Positions 14,663-23,911 of a DNA stretch of 49,317 bases are shown here, piece by piece. The stretch comes from CAMQVM01 sp044433365 (GTDB taxonomy: Bacteria; Bacteroidota; Bacteroidia; Bacteroidales; Rikenellaceae). The notes under the pieces are model-generated. The model was given only the letters and a program-made list of their open reading frames with translations, was not told the DNA's origin and ran no database searches. The stretch is taken from positions 1 to 49,317 of the forward strand of contig JAWXTR010000007.1 of assembly GCA_044433365.1 (NCBI GenBank), in the 5' to 3' direction. The position numbers were made by a program, and so were the translations under genes. Positions within the stretch are counted from its first letter, which is position 1; each line of letters begins with the position of its first letter.

Positions 14663-14736
14663 GAGGAACTTCTAAAATTTGACTTTCGGAGCTTTAAAAC
14701 AAATAATCTCTCAAAATCCAGAATTTAGAACTCTCC
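14663..14736. repeat. Family D repeat in the aspA leader
   Basis: Starts GAGGAACTTCTAAAATTT and ends AATTTAGAACTCTCC, with ATAATCTCTCAAAATCCAG inside. The ends and the CTCTCAAAAT core match the copies at 17423 and 42301. Confidence 0.6.
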
Positions 14737-14770
14737 TTGAATTTTCTAAAATTAACAACTAATTTCGGGG

Positions 14771-14803
14771 CAAATATAAGTAAAAATTTGTACCGATATT
14801 CAA
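14771..14803 (-). promoter_or_regulatory. Promoter of aspA
   Basis: Minus strand: TTG (plus-strand 14801-14803), 22-nt spacer, TATATTTG (plus-strand 14771-14778). The leader would be about 115 nt and would include the family D repeat. The spacer is slightly long. Confidence 0.45.
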
Positions 14804-14887
14804 CAATAATGGTTAAAATCAATAAATATTTAACAAAATTACGATTTTTTGTGTTTTTACGCTATTTTGGTTGTTTTTTAGAAGCTA

Positions 14888-15838
14888 TTAGTCGCCTAGT
14901 TCGTCTCTACGGTAATCAGTTGGTGAGCAACTCATAATTTTTTTAAAAAATTTGCCGAACGATGATTGGTCAGAAAAGTACAAAATATCTGAAATTTGCT
15001 GAATAGTCATATCCGAACCAAGAAGTATAATTGCTTCGGAAATTATAGCATAATCTATAATCTCTTTTGCCGAACGGGAATATACATCTTGCAAAATTCG
15101 TGTTAAATATTGAGTAGTAATACAAAGTTTTTCAGCATAAAAACCAACCTCATGCTCTTTTTTGCAATATTTGAATAGCAGTTCATTAAATTCCATAACT
15201 ATTTTCATACGAGTGGTCTTTTTATTCCCCGCTGTTTTTTCTATATTGAAATTAGCAAATATTACTACAATTTTTTCAAGCTGAAATTCAGCCACTGATA
15301 CAAGTACTAAATCATCACGGCAGAAAACTTCACGACTAAAATTTCGCTCAATTTTTGAAACTATAGCTCGTAGATTATTTATAATAGACTCATCAAAAGT
15401 AATTGCAGGATAGAATTTTAAGAGCATTACTTGGTCGATAGGTAAGATTCGAGGACGAAACGAATTTTTAATTATAAACTTTCTGCTAAGCCCAATGATA
15501 TGCCCCTTAAAATTGTTTGAGATAGATATATTTTGCAACCTATTCATAGGCTTAATAGTTACAAAATTTTTCTCATTAGGTGTACAAATCCAATCTTTAC
15601 CGTCTACCTTGATTGTCATTTGACCCGAAATTACAATAATATCTATAGATACATCCCTAATCTCAACAAAAGGGCGATTTTCGTCCACTTTGAAACGATA
15701 AGAATCGAGTTCTGCCGATAGAATCCCATTCATTTCATTTGCGCTAGCAAACATTGAGCAAAATTTTGCCCATTGTTCCTCTTCATGCGCCATTCCCAAC
15801 ATTCCCATATCTTTAAAAAAATTAAATTTTAGTTTCAT
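14888..15838 (-). CDS. AraC-family transcriptional regulator
   Basis: A 316-residue protein. The first 200 residues form a cupin-like sensor region without a clear ligand motif (ISGQMTIKVDGKDW), and about 215-312 is an AraC double helix-turn-helix: VGFYAEKLCITTQYLTRIL for the first and TIQQISDILYFSDQSSFGKF for the second, with SPTDYRR at the end. It is divergent from the TolC-adaptor-pump operon, 254 bp away, and is the likely local regulator of that pump. The annotated ATG is only 8 bp from the promoter's -7 box, so Met11 or Met13 (near 15808) may be the true start. Confidence 0.87.
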   Translation of the reverse strand: MKLKFNFFKDMGMLGMAHEEEQWAKFCSMFASANEMNGILSAELDSYRFKVDENRPFVEIRDVSIDIIVISGQMTIKVDGKDWICTPNEKNFVTIKPMNRLQNISISNNFKGHIIGLSRKFIIKNSFRPRILPIDQVMLLKFYPAITFDESIINNLRAIVSKIERNFSREVFCRDDLVLVSVAEFQLEKIVVIFANFNIEKTAGNKKTTRMKIVMEFNELLFKYCKKEHEVGFYAEKLCITTQYLTRILQDVYSRSAKEIIDYAIISEAIILLGSDMTIQQISDILYFSDQSSFGKFFKKIMSCSPTDYRRDELGD

Positions 15839-15845
15839 TATGAAC

Positions 15846-15876
15846 CAAAATTAGAATAAATTTTTCTAATTTTCAA
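15846..15876 (-). promoter_or_regulatory. Promoter of the AraC-type regulator
   Basis: Minus strand: TTG (plus-strand 15874-15876), 20-nt spacer, TAATTTTG (plus-strand 15846-15853). Transcription would begin about at the annotated start codon, implying a leaderless mRNA or a downstream start. Confidence 0.45.
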
Positions 15877-15951
15877 CACAATATTACATTTTGTTTCGAT
15901 TTGAACTACAAGTAGGCTGTAAAAAACTATCATATCTATTGTATTGGGAGC

Positions 15952-15959
15952 TATTTTTG
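15952..15959 (+). promoter_or_regulatory. Candidate -7 box for the efflux operon
   Basis: TATTTTTG matches TAnnTTTG, 134 bp ahead of the tolC-like start codon. No TTTG lies at the expected spacing, which would fit an activator-dependent promoter, but the evidence is weak. Confidence 0.3.
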
Positions 15960-16092
15960 TGGTCAAATTTTAAGAAAACATATTATTTTTAGATATACAA
16001 TTTGTTATTTAACAGCAATTTAACATATTTTACAAATAAATCGTAATCAAAATTAAGCTAAAAACTAAATAAAATATTAAAAAAGTTTAAAA

Positions 16093-17409
16093 ATGTTTAA
16101 AAACATCAAATTTATTTTAATTCTAACCATTTTGTGCTCATCTTCATTAGTTGTAAAGGCACAAGAAAAGTTAGAGCTATCGCTAGAGGATGCGCTACAG
16201 ATAGCACTTAGCGATAATCCGCTAATAAAAATTGCCGACAAGGAGGTTGAGAAGAGTGAGTATGAAAAACGTGGCACTTATGCGGCTCTTTATCCTACAG
16301 TTACGGCTGATGCTTCATACCAAAGAACGGTAAAAAAGCAGACAATGTATATGGATTTTGGTGGTGAAGTCCAAAAAATCGAAATGGGTATGTCAAATAG
16401 TTTTAGCGGTGGTTTTACTGCTGCTATGCCCCTTGTAAACTTTGCTCTTTGGGAGAGTTTGAAAATTTCGGCATCTAGTGTAGAGCTTGCAATCGAAAGT
16501 GCAAGAGGTTCGAAAGTGTCGATGATTGAGCAGGTGAGCAAAGCGTTTTATGGCGTACTTTTAGCTCAAGAGACCTACAATGTATATAAAGAGGTACACG
16601 AAAATGCCCTTGCCAACTACAAAAACGTAAAACAAAAGTTTGATGTGGGTTCAACTTCTGAATACGAGCTAATTCGTGCCGATGTAGCTGTAAAAAACAA
16701 TGAACCAAACCTATATAACGCTGAGCATGCTATTACTTTAGCTCTTTGGCAACTAAAAGCTCTCTTAGGTTTAGATTTAGAGATGCTAATTGGATGTAAA
16801 GGGTCGCTCGATGACTATGCTGGCGATATGGTGTGGCGTAGAGCTGAAATTCGTCTTGAACAAAACAGCAGCATCAAACAGTTGAATATTCAAAATAATA
16901 TGCTTGTATCCACTTTAGAGATGCAAAAGAAAAATAACTATCCTACTCTTAGTGCTAGCTTTAGCTATAACTGGAGTGCACTAGACAACACTCTAAAGTT
17001 TAGTAGTTATAATTGGAATCCTTACGGTGTTATCGGATTGAGCCTATCGGTTCCTATTTTTCAAGGTGGTCAGCGTAGAATGGAGATAAAAAAGGCTAAG
17101 GTCGATATTGATAATTTAGCATTACAACGTGAAAATACCATTAAAAACCTAGAGGTTTCGTGGTTACAGTACGACAATGCAATGGATGTTAGTGTTCACC
17201 AATACGATTTAGCAAAATCTACTATAAATGAGGCTCAAAAAGGTTATGATATAGCAGTTGGACGTTACGAAGTTGGGAAAGGTACGCAACTTGAAATTAA
17301 CGATTCGCAGTTGCAACTAGTACAGGCGCAACATACAAAAAACACAGCTATCTACGACTATCTTTCATCAAAAGCGTCGCTTGAGGCTCTCTCAGGGGGT
17401 AATTATTAG
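16093..17409 (+). CDS. TolC-family outer-membrane efflux protein
   Basis: A 438-residue outer-membrane channel component. Residues 1-23 are a signal peptide (ending VVKAQ), followed by two TolC-type repeats of long helices and strands: LSLEDALQIALSDNPLIK at the start, FDVGSTSEYELIRADVAVKNNEP in the first half, and LEMQKKNNYPTLSASFSYNW and GRYEVGKGTQLEINDSQLQL in the second. It should form the trimeric exit duct for the adaptor and RND pump encoded just downstream. First gene of the operon; a family D repeat lies in the 91-bp gap to the adaptor gene. Confidence 0.92.
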   Translation: MFKNIKFILILTILCSSSLVVKAQEKLELSLEDALQIALSDNPLIKIADKEVEKSEYEKRGTYAALYPTVTADASYQRTVKKQTMYMDFGGEVQKIEMGMSNSFSGGFTAAMPLVNFALWESLKISASSVELAIESARGSKVSMIEQVSKAFYGVLLAQETYNVYKEVHENALANYKNVKQKFDVGSTSEYELIRADVAVKNNEPNLYNAEHAITLALWQLKALLGLDLEMLIGCKGSLDDYAGDMVWRRAEIRLEQNSSIKQLNIQNNMLVSTLEMQKKNNYPTLSASFSYNWSALDNTLKFSSYNWNPYGVIGLSLSVPIFQGGQRRMEIKKAKVDIDNLALQRENTIKNLEVSWLQYDNAMDVSVHQYDLAKSTINEAQKGYDIAVGRYEVGKGTQLEINDSQLQLVQAQHTKNTAIYDYLSSKASLEALSGGNY

Positions 17410-17422
17410 TAAATTCCCTTTA

Positions 17423-17465
17423 GGGGGTTCTAAAATCTCTCAAAATACAGAATTTAGAACTCCCC
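17423..17465. repeat. Family D repeat, short copy
   Basis: GGGGGTTCTAAAATCTCTC at the left and AATTTAGAACTCCCC at the right form a 43-bp palindrome between the tolC-like and adaptor genes. The same core occurs inverted at 42301-42344. Confidence 0.7.
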
Positions 17466-17500
17466 TCTAACTAAACAATAAGAAAACAATAAAAACAGAT

Positions 17501-18547
17501 ATGAAAAGAGTTTATAAAAGTGCCATTATGGTGGCAATAGCTACTATGACTTTTGCTTGTGGTTCGAATAGCGAAAATCAAAATGGCGGTGTGGCTACGA
17601 CGGTAGCAGCAGAAAAAACAGAGGAGAAAGTGAGCGTAAAAACTGAGCAGGTATTTACGCAAGAGGTGGAGCAGAAAGCAACATTTAGCGGAACAATTGA
17701 GGCAAAGGTTGTAAACCAAATTGCCCCTCAAAGTGCCGTTCGTCTACAAGAGATTTATGTAGAGGTTGGCGACAGAGTCACAAAAGGTCAAAAACTAGCC
17801 AAAATGGACGATGTAAATCTGGAGCAGGCTCGTATCAGAATGGAGAATGCACTAGCAGAGTTTAAGCGTACCGACGAGCTTTACAAAATTGGTGGTGAAT
17901 CAAAATCGGTTTGGGAATCTCGCAAATTAGATAGTGATGTTGCAACATCAACCTACGAAAATATTAAAGAGAATACAACCCTTATAGCTCCTATTTCGGG
18001 AATTATTACAGCACGTAACTACGATGCTGGCGATATGTATTCAGCTGCACTTCCTCTTCTTGTTGTAGAGCAAATTAAGCCTGTAAAGCTTACAATTAAC
18101 GTATCAGAGCTATATTTTGCAGTAGTTAAAAAGGGTATGGAGGTAGATATTACCGCTGATGCCTACTCTGGTGAGGAGTTTAAAGGCAAAATTTCGCTTA
18201 TCTACCCCACAATTAACTCTGAGAGTCGAACTTTCCCTGTAGAGGTTGAGATTTCAAACTCAAATGAGCGTATCCGCCCAGGCATGTTTGCTCGTGCTAC
18301 TCTCTCTTATGGGGTAAAAGAGAGCGTTGTAGTTCCAGATATGTCAATTGTAAAACAGAGTGGTTCGGGCGATCGCTATGTTTATGTTGTTGAGCCGGGC
18401 GGAGTGGTTAGCTACAATAAAGTTGAGCTTGGTCAGCGTCTTGAGAGCGGATATGAGATACTATCGGGTATTGAGTCGGGCGACAAAGTTGTCGTTGCTG
18501 GTCAAAGCCGATTGAAAAAAGGAATTGAAGTGGTTGAAATTAAGTAG
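17501..18547 (+). CDS. RND efflux periplasmic adaptor (membrane fusion) lipoprotein
   Basis: A 348-residue HlyD/AcrA-type adaptor. The lipobox MTFAC places the lipidated Cys at residue 20, so the protein is anchored to the inner membrane and spans the periplasm. A barrel-sandwich half reads LQEIYVEVGDRVTKGQKLAKMDD, and the second half APISGIITARNYDAGDMY. The hairpin between them is short (about 40 residues), and beta-barrel and membrane-proximal domains follow (VTINVSELYFAV, VVAGQSRLKKGIEV). It links the pump at 18741 with the TolC-like channel at 16093. Confidence 0.92.
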   Translation: MKRVYKSAIMVAIATMTFACGSNSENQNGGVATTVAAEKTEEKVSVKTEQVFTQEVEQKATFSGTIEAKVVNQIAPQSAVRLQEIYVEVGDRVTKGQKLAKMDDVNLEQARIRMENALAEFKRTDELYKIGGESKSVWESRKLDSDVATSTYENIKENTTLIAPISGIITARNYDAGDMYSAALPLLVVEQIKPVKLTINVSELYFAVVKKGMEVDITADAYSGEEFKGKISLIYPTINSESRTFPVEVEISNSNERIRPGMFARATLSYGVKESVVVPDMSIVKQSGSGDRYVYVVEPGGVVSYNKVELGQRLESGYEILSGIESGDKVVVAGQSRLKKGIEVVEIK

Positions 18548-18740
18548 TTTTTAGGGGCTAGAGGGCTAAATTGAGTGTTATTTTTCGGTTTAGTTTCTCT
18601 CTAGCTAAGCAAAACTTAGGGGGAAAGTACATAGCTTTTTTGGTAGACACACCCTAACACAAAACCATTTAAATATATAAATCTACGAGATTGAAAAGCG
18701 TAAAAATCACACATTTTTCTCTCTCAAATTATTGAAATCA

Positions 18741-21700
18741 ATGAGTATATATAAAACAGCCGTTTCCCGCCCTATCACCACTGCGCTGGTGTTTGTGGCG
18801 ATTGCAATTTTCGGTATATTTTCGCTTTCGAAGCTACCTGTCGACCTCTACCCAGATATTGAGTCGAACGCTATTATGGTGATGACAACCTATAGCGGTG
18901 CAAGTGCCGATGATATCGAAACCAACGTTACAAAAATTTTAGAGAACTCGCTAAATAGCGTTGCCGACCTAAAAGATATGACCTCTTCATCGAAGGAGAA
19001 CACCTCTATTATCTCGTTAGAGTTTGAGTACGGAATTGATATTGATGTGGCAACAAACGACGTTCGTGACAAATTAGATATGGTAAGTTCCGTACTACCA
19101 GATGCAGCACAAACTCCAATTATCTTTAAATTTGGTGCTGAGGATATCCCTATTATGATTCTCTCTGTTACTGCGGAGGAGAGTATGCCAGGGCTTTCAA
19201 AAATTGTTGACGACTACATATCAACCCCTATTGCACGTATTGGTGGAGTGGGTTCAGTATCGGTATCAGGTATTGCAGAGCGTGAAATTCAAATCTATTG
19301 CGACCCTTATAAGCTAGAGGCTTACGGACTATCTATAGAGACAATTTCATCAATTATTGCAAGCGAAAATCTTAACACTCCAGCAGGTAGTATCGATATT
19401 GGGTCGAACACCTACTCTGTTCGTGTTCAAAAAGAGTTTGAATCGGCAGACGAGATGAAAAAGATTATTGTGGCAACCTCTTCGACAGGTGCTCCAGTAT
19501 ATCTTAGCGATGTAGCATCAATTGCCGACACCTCTCAGGAGCGTTCGGAGGAGGCATACACCAATGGTAGTCGTAGTGGTATGATTATTATCCAGAAACA
19601 GTCAGGGGCAAACTCTGTAAATATCTCTAAAGAGCTTTACAAAAAAATGCCAGAGATTCAAAAAACTCTACCTACCGATGTTATTATTACTCCAGTAATC
19701 GACACCTCCGAAAATATCGTTAGCACTATCAATTCGCTTGAAAAGACAATTTCAGTTATCCTTTTGATTGTGATGGTTGTAGTGTATCTATTCTTAGGTC
19801 GTTGGAGAGCCACTTTTGTGGTTGTTCTTACAATTCCAATCTCGCTTTTAGCAGCTCTTATCTATCTACTTGCTACAGGTGAAACCCTAAATATTATCTC
19901 TATGAGTGCGCTATCTATTGCTATTGGTATGGTGGTGGATAATGCAATTGTGGTGCTCGAAAATATCACAACACATATTGAAAAAGGTAGTAAACCAAAA
20001 CAGGCAGCAGTATTTGCCACAAATGAAGTGTCGGTTTCGGTAATTGCTTCGACGCTTACAACTATTGCCGTTTTCTTGCCTCTTACCATGGTTGAGGGTA
20101 TGGCTGGTATTATGTTTAAACAGCTTGGTTGGATGGTGACAATCATCTTATCTATATCTACTGTAGCAGCTCTAACATTGACACCAATGTTGTGTTCGCA
20201 AATGTTGAAACTAGACAATAAGCGAGGCAAGTTCCAAAGCTTTATTTTCAATCCATTCGAGAAGATGCTAAATGGATTGAGCAACATATATGGACGTGCT
20301 CTATACGCTGCTATCTCACATCGTAAAACCACTATTTTTGTCTCTATTGCAATATTTGTAGGGGTTATGATGACAATTGGTAAAAATGTAAAAACTGAAT
20401 ATTTCCCAACGCAAGATAATGCTCGTATATCTATCACCGCCGAGCTTCCTGTAGGTACTCGTCAAGAGATTACATACGAAGTGGCAATGCGAATTGATAG
20501 TATGTTTCGTGCCTCTTTCCCAGAGATTAAGACACAATCTGTATCTTTTGGTCAGGCAAGTAGCGACAACGTATTTGGTTCGCTTCAAGACAATGGCACC
20601 TATATTATCAGTTTTAACACCAACCTAACACTAAAAACTGAGCGTGAACGCACTATGCCTCAAATTGCTGATATTATGCGTAGTCAACTGGATGCTATGC
20701 CTGAGCTAAAAAACTTCAATGTTATTGAGGGTGGTCAACAAGGTGGTGTTGGAGGTCAAACAGCTGTAGATATTGAAATTTATGGCTATGATTTCTTACT
20801 TACTGATGCTTTTGCCGCTCAAGTTGCCGAAAATATGCGTAAGGTAAAAGGTTGTACGCAGGTAAATATTAGCCGTGACGAATATACTCCTGAGTTTCAT
20901 GTTGATTTCGATAGAGAAAAATTGGCTCTTAATGGTCTTAACATCTCAACCGCTTCTACCTATCTACGTAATCGTATTAATGGTTCGGTTGCCTCATATT
21001 TTCGTGAGGATGGCGATGAATATGATATTCTTGTTAGATATGCTCTCGACTACCGCCAATCAATTGAAGATATTGAAAATATCACTATCTACAACTCTCG
21101 TGGTGAAGGTATTAAAATCAGAGATTTAGGCACTGTCAAAGAGATGCTTACTCCGCCAACTATCGAGCGTAAAAATCGTGAACGCTTGGTAACGGTTTCG
21201 TGTGTTGTTGGTGATGGTGTGGCTATGAGTGAGGTTGTAGAAGATGCTCGTGTAGTACTAGAGTCAATGGAGGTTCCTACAGAGCTAACATGGATGTTTA
21301 GCGGTTCGTTCGAAGATCAACAAGAGACTTTTGCTGACCTTATCACCCTTATGGCACTGATTGTAATATTGGTATTTATTGTTATGGCTGCTCAGTTTGA
21401 GTCGTTAACATATCCTTTCGTAATTATGTTCTGTATTCCATTTGCACTTGTCGGGGTATTGATTGGACTTTGGGCAAGTGGTGGAGCTCTTGGGGTTATG
21501 GCACTACTTGGTATATTGATGCTTATCGGTATTGTGGTAAATAATGGTATCGTACTTATCGACTACATTATCCTTTGTCGTGGTAGAGGTATGAATACTC
21601 TTAGTGCTATTGTTACAGCTGGTCGCTCTCGTCTACGTCCTGTGCTTATGACCACTCTAACTACTGTATTGGGTATGGTTCCTATGGCTATCAGCAATGA

Positions 21701-21875
21701 TGTGGGTGCTGAGATGTGGAACTCTATGGGTCTAGCAGTTGCTTGGGGTCTTTCGTTCTCAACAATTATTACTCTATTCCTTGTTCCTACACTCTACTGT
21801 ACATTTGCAGCTATGGGTATCAATCGTAAACGCAAAAAAGCACTTAAACAGATGCGCAAAGCGATGATTAATTAA
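18741..21875 (+). CDS. RND multidrug efflux pump, inner-membrane transporter (HAE1/AcrB type)
   Basis: About 1044 residues from the ATG at 18741; a TTG 9 bp upstream is in frame, but MSIYKTAVSRPI fits the family's usual N-terminus. Twelve membrane segments are arranged as 1+5 twice, with two large periplasmic loops (porter and docking domains). The proton-relay helix reads GMVVDNAIVVLENI, with Asp-Asn in place of AcrB's Asp407-Asp408 pair; the repeat-2 counterpart is GIVVNNGIVLIDYI. It uses the proton gradient to expel hydrophobic compounds. It follows the adaptor gene after 193 bp with no obvious terminator, and is followed 20 bp later by a PII-like gene. Substrate unknown. Confidence 0.93.
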   Translation: MSIYKTAVSRPITTALVFVAIAIFGIFSLSKLPVDLYPDIESNAIMVMTTYSGASADDIETNVTKILENSLNSVADLKDMTSSSKENTSIISLEFEYGIDIDVATNDVRDKLDMVSSVLPDAAQTPIIFKFGAEDIPIMILSVTAEESMPGLSKIVDDYISTPIARIGGVGSVSVSGIAEREIQIYCDPYKLEAYGLSIETISSIIASENLNTPAGSIDIGSNTYSVRVQKEFESADEMKKIIVATSSTGAPVYLSDVASIADTSQERSEEAYTNGSRSGMIIIQKQSGANSVNISKELYKKMPEIQKTLPTDVIITPVIDTSENIVSTINSLEKTISVILLIVMVVVYLFLGRWRATFVVVLTIPISLLAALIYLLATGETLNIISMSALSIAIGMVVDNAIVVLENITTHIEKGSKPKQAAVFATNEVSVSVIASTLTTIAVFLPLTMVEGMAGIMFKQLGWMVTIILSISTVAALTLTPMLCSQMLKLDNKRGKFQSFIFNPFEKMLNGLSNIYGRALYAAISHRKTTIFVSIAIFVGVMMTIGKNVKTEYFPTQDNARISITAELPVGTRQEITYEVAMRIDSMFRASFPEIKTQSVSFGQASSDNVFGSLQDNGTYIISFNTNLTLKTERERTMPQIADIMRSQLDAMPELKNFNVIEGGQQGGVGGQTAVDIEIYGYDFLLTDAFAAQVAENMRKVKGCTQVNISRDEYTPEFHVDFDREKLALNGLNISTASTYLRNRINGSVASYFREDGDEYDILVRYALDYRQSIEDIENITIYNSRGEGIKIRDLGTVKEMLTPPTIERKNRERLVTVSCVVGDGVAMSEVVEDARVVLESMEVPTELTWMFSGSFEDQQETFADLITLMALIVILVFIVMAAQFESLTYPFVIMFCIPFALVGVLIGLWASGGALGVMALLGILMLIGIVVNNGIVLIDYIILCRGRGMNTLSAIVTAGRSRLRPVLMTTLTTVLGMVPMAISNDVGAEMWNSMGLAVAWGLSFSTIITLFLVPTLYCTFAAMGINRKRKKALKQMRKAMIN

Positions 21876-21895
21876 TTATAATCGAAATTTAAAAG

Positions 21896-22189
21896 ATGAA
21901 ATCACTATTTATATCATTCAATCAAGCCCACTACGAGGATATCCTAGAGGCGTTGGAAAAGACAAATATAAAAGGCTACACTTCATGGGAAGAGGTAAAA
22001 GGTAAGGGAAGTTACGGTGGAGAGCCACATCTTGGCAATCACACTTGGCCAACGCTCAACTCCTCAATATTGACAATTCTAGATGACGACAAACTCCAAC
22101 CACTTCTTGAGCGTCTAAAAGCCCTTAACGATAGCAACCCTAAACAGGGTTTAAGAGCATTTTATTGGAATATTGAGGGGAGTATTTAG
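21896..22189 (+). CDS. PG0541-family transporter-associated PII-like protein
   Basis: A 97-residue cytoplasmic protein that begins 20 bp after the pump gene and is clearly its operon partner. It has a ferredoxin-like alternation of strands and helices: LFISFNQAHYEDILEALEKTNI, then YTSWEEVKGKGSYGGEPHLGN, then SSILTILDDDKLQPLLERLKAL. I recognise it as the small protein annotated as PG0541-family transporter-associated, resembling PII signal proteins. The Gly/His-rich segment 36-50 occupies the position of the PII T-loop. Its role with the pump is unknown; sensing a small ligand and modulating transport would be a guess. Confidence 0.75.
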   Translation: MKSLFISFNQAHYEDILEALEKTNIKGYTSWEEVKGKGSYGGEPHLGNHTWPTLNSSILTILDDDKLQPLLERLKALNDSNPKQGLRAFYWNIEGSI

Positions 22190-22228
22190 GTGTATTCGGC
22201 TGATTTTCATATTTAGCGGACACTAATA

Positions 22229-22310
22229 ATGCCAATAAAGGTTTGAAGAACTTTCTTCCGCTTTTCTTAAAGGGGAAAGAAAGTTCTTCAAACCTTTATT
22301 GGCGTATTCG
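22229..22310. repeat. Family B inverted-repeat element, short copy
   Basis: TAATGCCAATAAAGGTTTGAA at the left is complemented by TTCAAACCTTTATTGGC at the right. The stem continues through GAACTTTCTTCC/GGAAAGAAAGTTC with a small loop, so the copy is an almost perfect hairpin. It shares its ends and CTTCCGCTTTT with 123-323. Confidence 0.75.
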
Positions 22311-22436
22311 CAAAACCTCTTTTGCGGATATGCCTCACAATTTTCTTTGAAAATTGTGCGCTCAGTGGTCTCGAAGAGCCACTGAAAGCGTGTTTTTGTT
22401 CACTTTTTCTTAAAAAGTGTTAAATATAGTTTTTTA
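22304..22436. repeat. Family C repeat, inverted copy
   Basis: Reads GGCGTATTCGCAAAACC and then TTTGCGGATATGCCTCACAA into the same hairpins as 8025-8158 in opposite orientation, with only a few differences. Confidence 0.75.
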
Positions 22437-22539
22437 AGAGGGTGACCCAAAAGCCCTTTAAATATAGAAACAACCCTTGCCACAAGCTCTGTGACAAGGG
22501 TTGTTCATGTAAAATGGGTGCTTTTGGGTCACCCTCTTT
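22435..22539. terminator. Large nested hairpin between convergent genes
   Basis: Outer arms AAGAGGGTGACCCAAAAGC (from 22435) and GCTTTTGGGTCACCCTCTT (to 22538) are exact complements. The inner arms CAACCCTTGCCACA and TGTGACAAGGGTTG (22471-22503) form a second hairpin. A bidirectional terminator serving the efflux operon and the aminotransferase gene is likely. Confidence 0.6.
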
Positions 22540-22622
22540 AGAGGTGTTTCAGATACATAACTAATTGTAAATTAATCGATAGTGGTTTTGCGAATGACCA
22601 TTTATTGGTGTGATTTATTAGA

Positions 22623-23822
22623 TTAATTCTTGCTATTATACTCTTTCAATGCTACTTCAATACATTTTGCGGCAGCAAGTAGATCCTCTTTGTTGATTAC
22701 ATAGGCAATACGAATCTGGTTTTTACCTAACCCTTCAGTGGCATAAAAACCCGATGCTGGAGCGACCATAACAGTTTGGTTTTCGTAGGTAAATTCCTCT
22801 AAAAGCCACTGAGCAAACTTATCACTATCGTCGACTGGAAGCTCTACAACAGTGTAGAATGCACCCTTTGGATTTGGACAATAGACACCCTCTATTTTAT
22901 TAAGTGCCTCAACCATAATATTGCGACGCTCTACATATTCGTTATAAACCTCTTGAAAATAGCTTTGTGGAGTCTCGATTGCAGCCTCAGCAGCGATTTG
23001 TGCAAGCATTGGCGGGCAAAGACGAGCTTGACCCATCCTTAGACAAGCATCGAGCACCTCTTTATTGCGGGTGATAATGCGACCTAAACGTGCACCACAC
23101 ATACTATAACGCTTTGATACAGAATCAATCATAATTACGTTATCATCGACTCCTTCGAGCTGCATAGCACTAAAGTGGCTGTTGCCATCATAGCAAAACT
23201 CACGATATACCTCATCGCAAATAAGAAATAAATCGTGTTTTAAAACAATATCTTTAAGCTGCTCCAACTCCTCACGAGAGTAGAGATAGCCAGTAGGATT
23301 ATTAGGATTGCAAATCAAAATTGCTTTGGTGCGTGGAGTAATTCGCTTCTCAAACTCTTCCATAGATGGAAGGGCAAAATCGTTTTCTATATAGGATGGA
23401 ATGGTTGCAACTTTAACCCCTGCTTCTACTGCAAAACCGTTATAGTTGGCATAAAAAGGCTCAGGAATAAGAACCTCATCGCCATCGTCTAAACAGCTCA
23501 TAAAGGCAAAAGTAATCGCCTCCGAACCTCCAGTGGTGATAAGAATTTCGGAATAATCTACAAAAATATCGTGCTCTTTAGCATACAACTTAACAAGAGC
23601 CTTACGATAACTTTCATTACCCGCTGAATGCCCATACTCAATCACATGACCTTTAAAGTTTGTGATTGCATCTAAGGCGACACGAGGCGATTCAATATCT
23701 GGTTGACCAATATTGAGGTGATGTACTTTTACCGACCTCTTCTTAGCTGCTTCTGCGTATGGAGCTAGCTTACGGATAGGAGATGCTGGCATCTCTACCC
23801 CTTTTCTTGAAATTTGTGGCAT
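22623..23822 (-). CDS. PLP-dependent class I/II aminotransferase (aspartate aminotransferase-like)
   Basis: A 399-residue fold-type I aminotransferase. Visible features are GQPDIESP near the N-terminus, NPNNPTGYLY in the PLP-binding region, ICDEVYREF, and the PLP lysine in DSVSKRYSMCGARLGRI, with the phosphate-contacting Arg in ARLGR. The C-terminal substrate Arg is probably in NQIRIAYV. It should move amino groups between an amino acid and 2-oxoglutarate in the cytoplasm. The family covers several substrates, so the specificity is left open. It has a good promoter immediately upstream and stands alone on its transcript. Confidence 0.88.
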   Translation of the reverse strand: MPQISRKGVEMPASPIRKLAPYAEAAKKRSVKVHHLNIGQPDIESPRVALDAITNFKGHVIEYGHSAGNESYRKALVKLYAKEHDIFVDYSEILITTGGSEAITFAFMSCLDDGDEVLIPEPFYANYNGFAVEAGVKVATIPSYIENDFALPSMEEFEKRITPRTKAILICNPNNPTGYLYSREELEQLKDIVLKHDLFLICDEVYREFCYDGNSHFSAMQLEGVDDNVIMIDSVSKRYSMCGARLGRIITRNKEVLDACLRMGQARLCPPMLAQIAAEAAIETPQSYFQEVYNEYVERRNIMVEALNKIEGVYCPNPKGAFYTVVELPVDDSDKFAQWLLEEFTYENQTVMVAPASGFYATEGLGKNQIRIAYVINKEDLLAAAKCIEVALKEYNSKN

Positions 23823-23842
23823 TTTTTTAAAGTGTTAAGCTG

Positions 23843-23872
23843 CAAATGTAATAAATTAATAATGAAAACAAA
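23843..23872 (-). promoter_or_regulatory. Promoter of the aminotransferase gene
   Basis: Minus strand: TTTG (plus-strand 23869-23872), 18-nt spacer, TACATTTG (plus-strand 23843-23850). The leader would be only about 14 nt. Confidence 0.5.
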
Positions 23873-23911
23873 ATTAAATACCACTAAAAGTAAAAAATCA
23901 TGTTAAATTTG

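Larger units (their letters stand above)
22190..22622. other. Convergent intergenic region made of repeats
   Basis: No gene seen. It holds a short family B copy (22229-22310), an inverted family C copy (22304-22436) and a large nested hairpin (22435-22539), then about 80 bp of A+T-rich sequence before the aminotransferase stop codon. Confidence 0.7.

Noticed and set aside
19862..20437. 191-codon minus-strand frame opposite the RND pump gene
   Set aside because: It is antisense to well-conserved pump sequence and shows no signature of its own.
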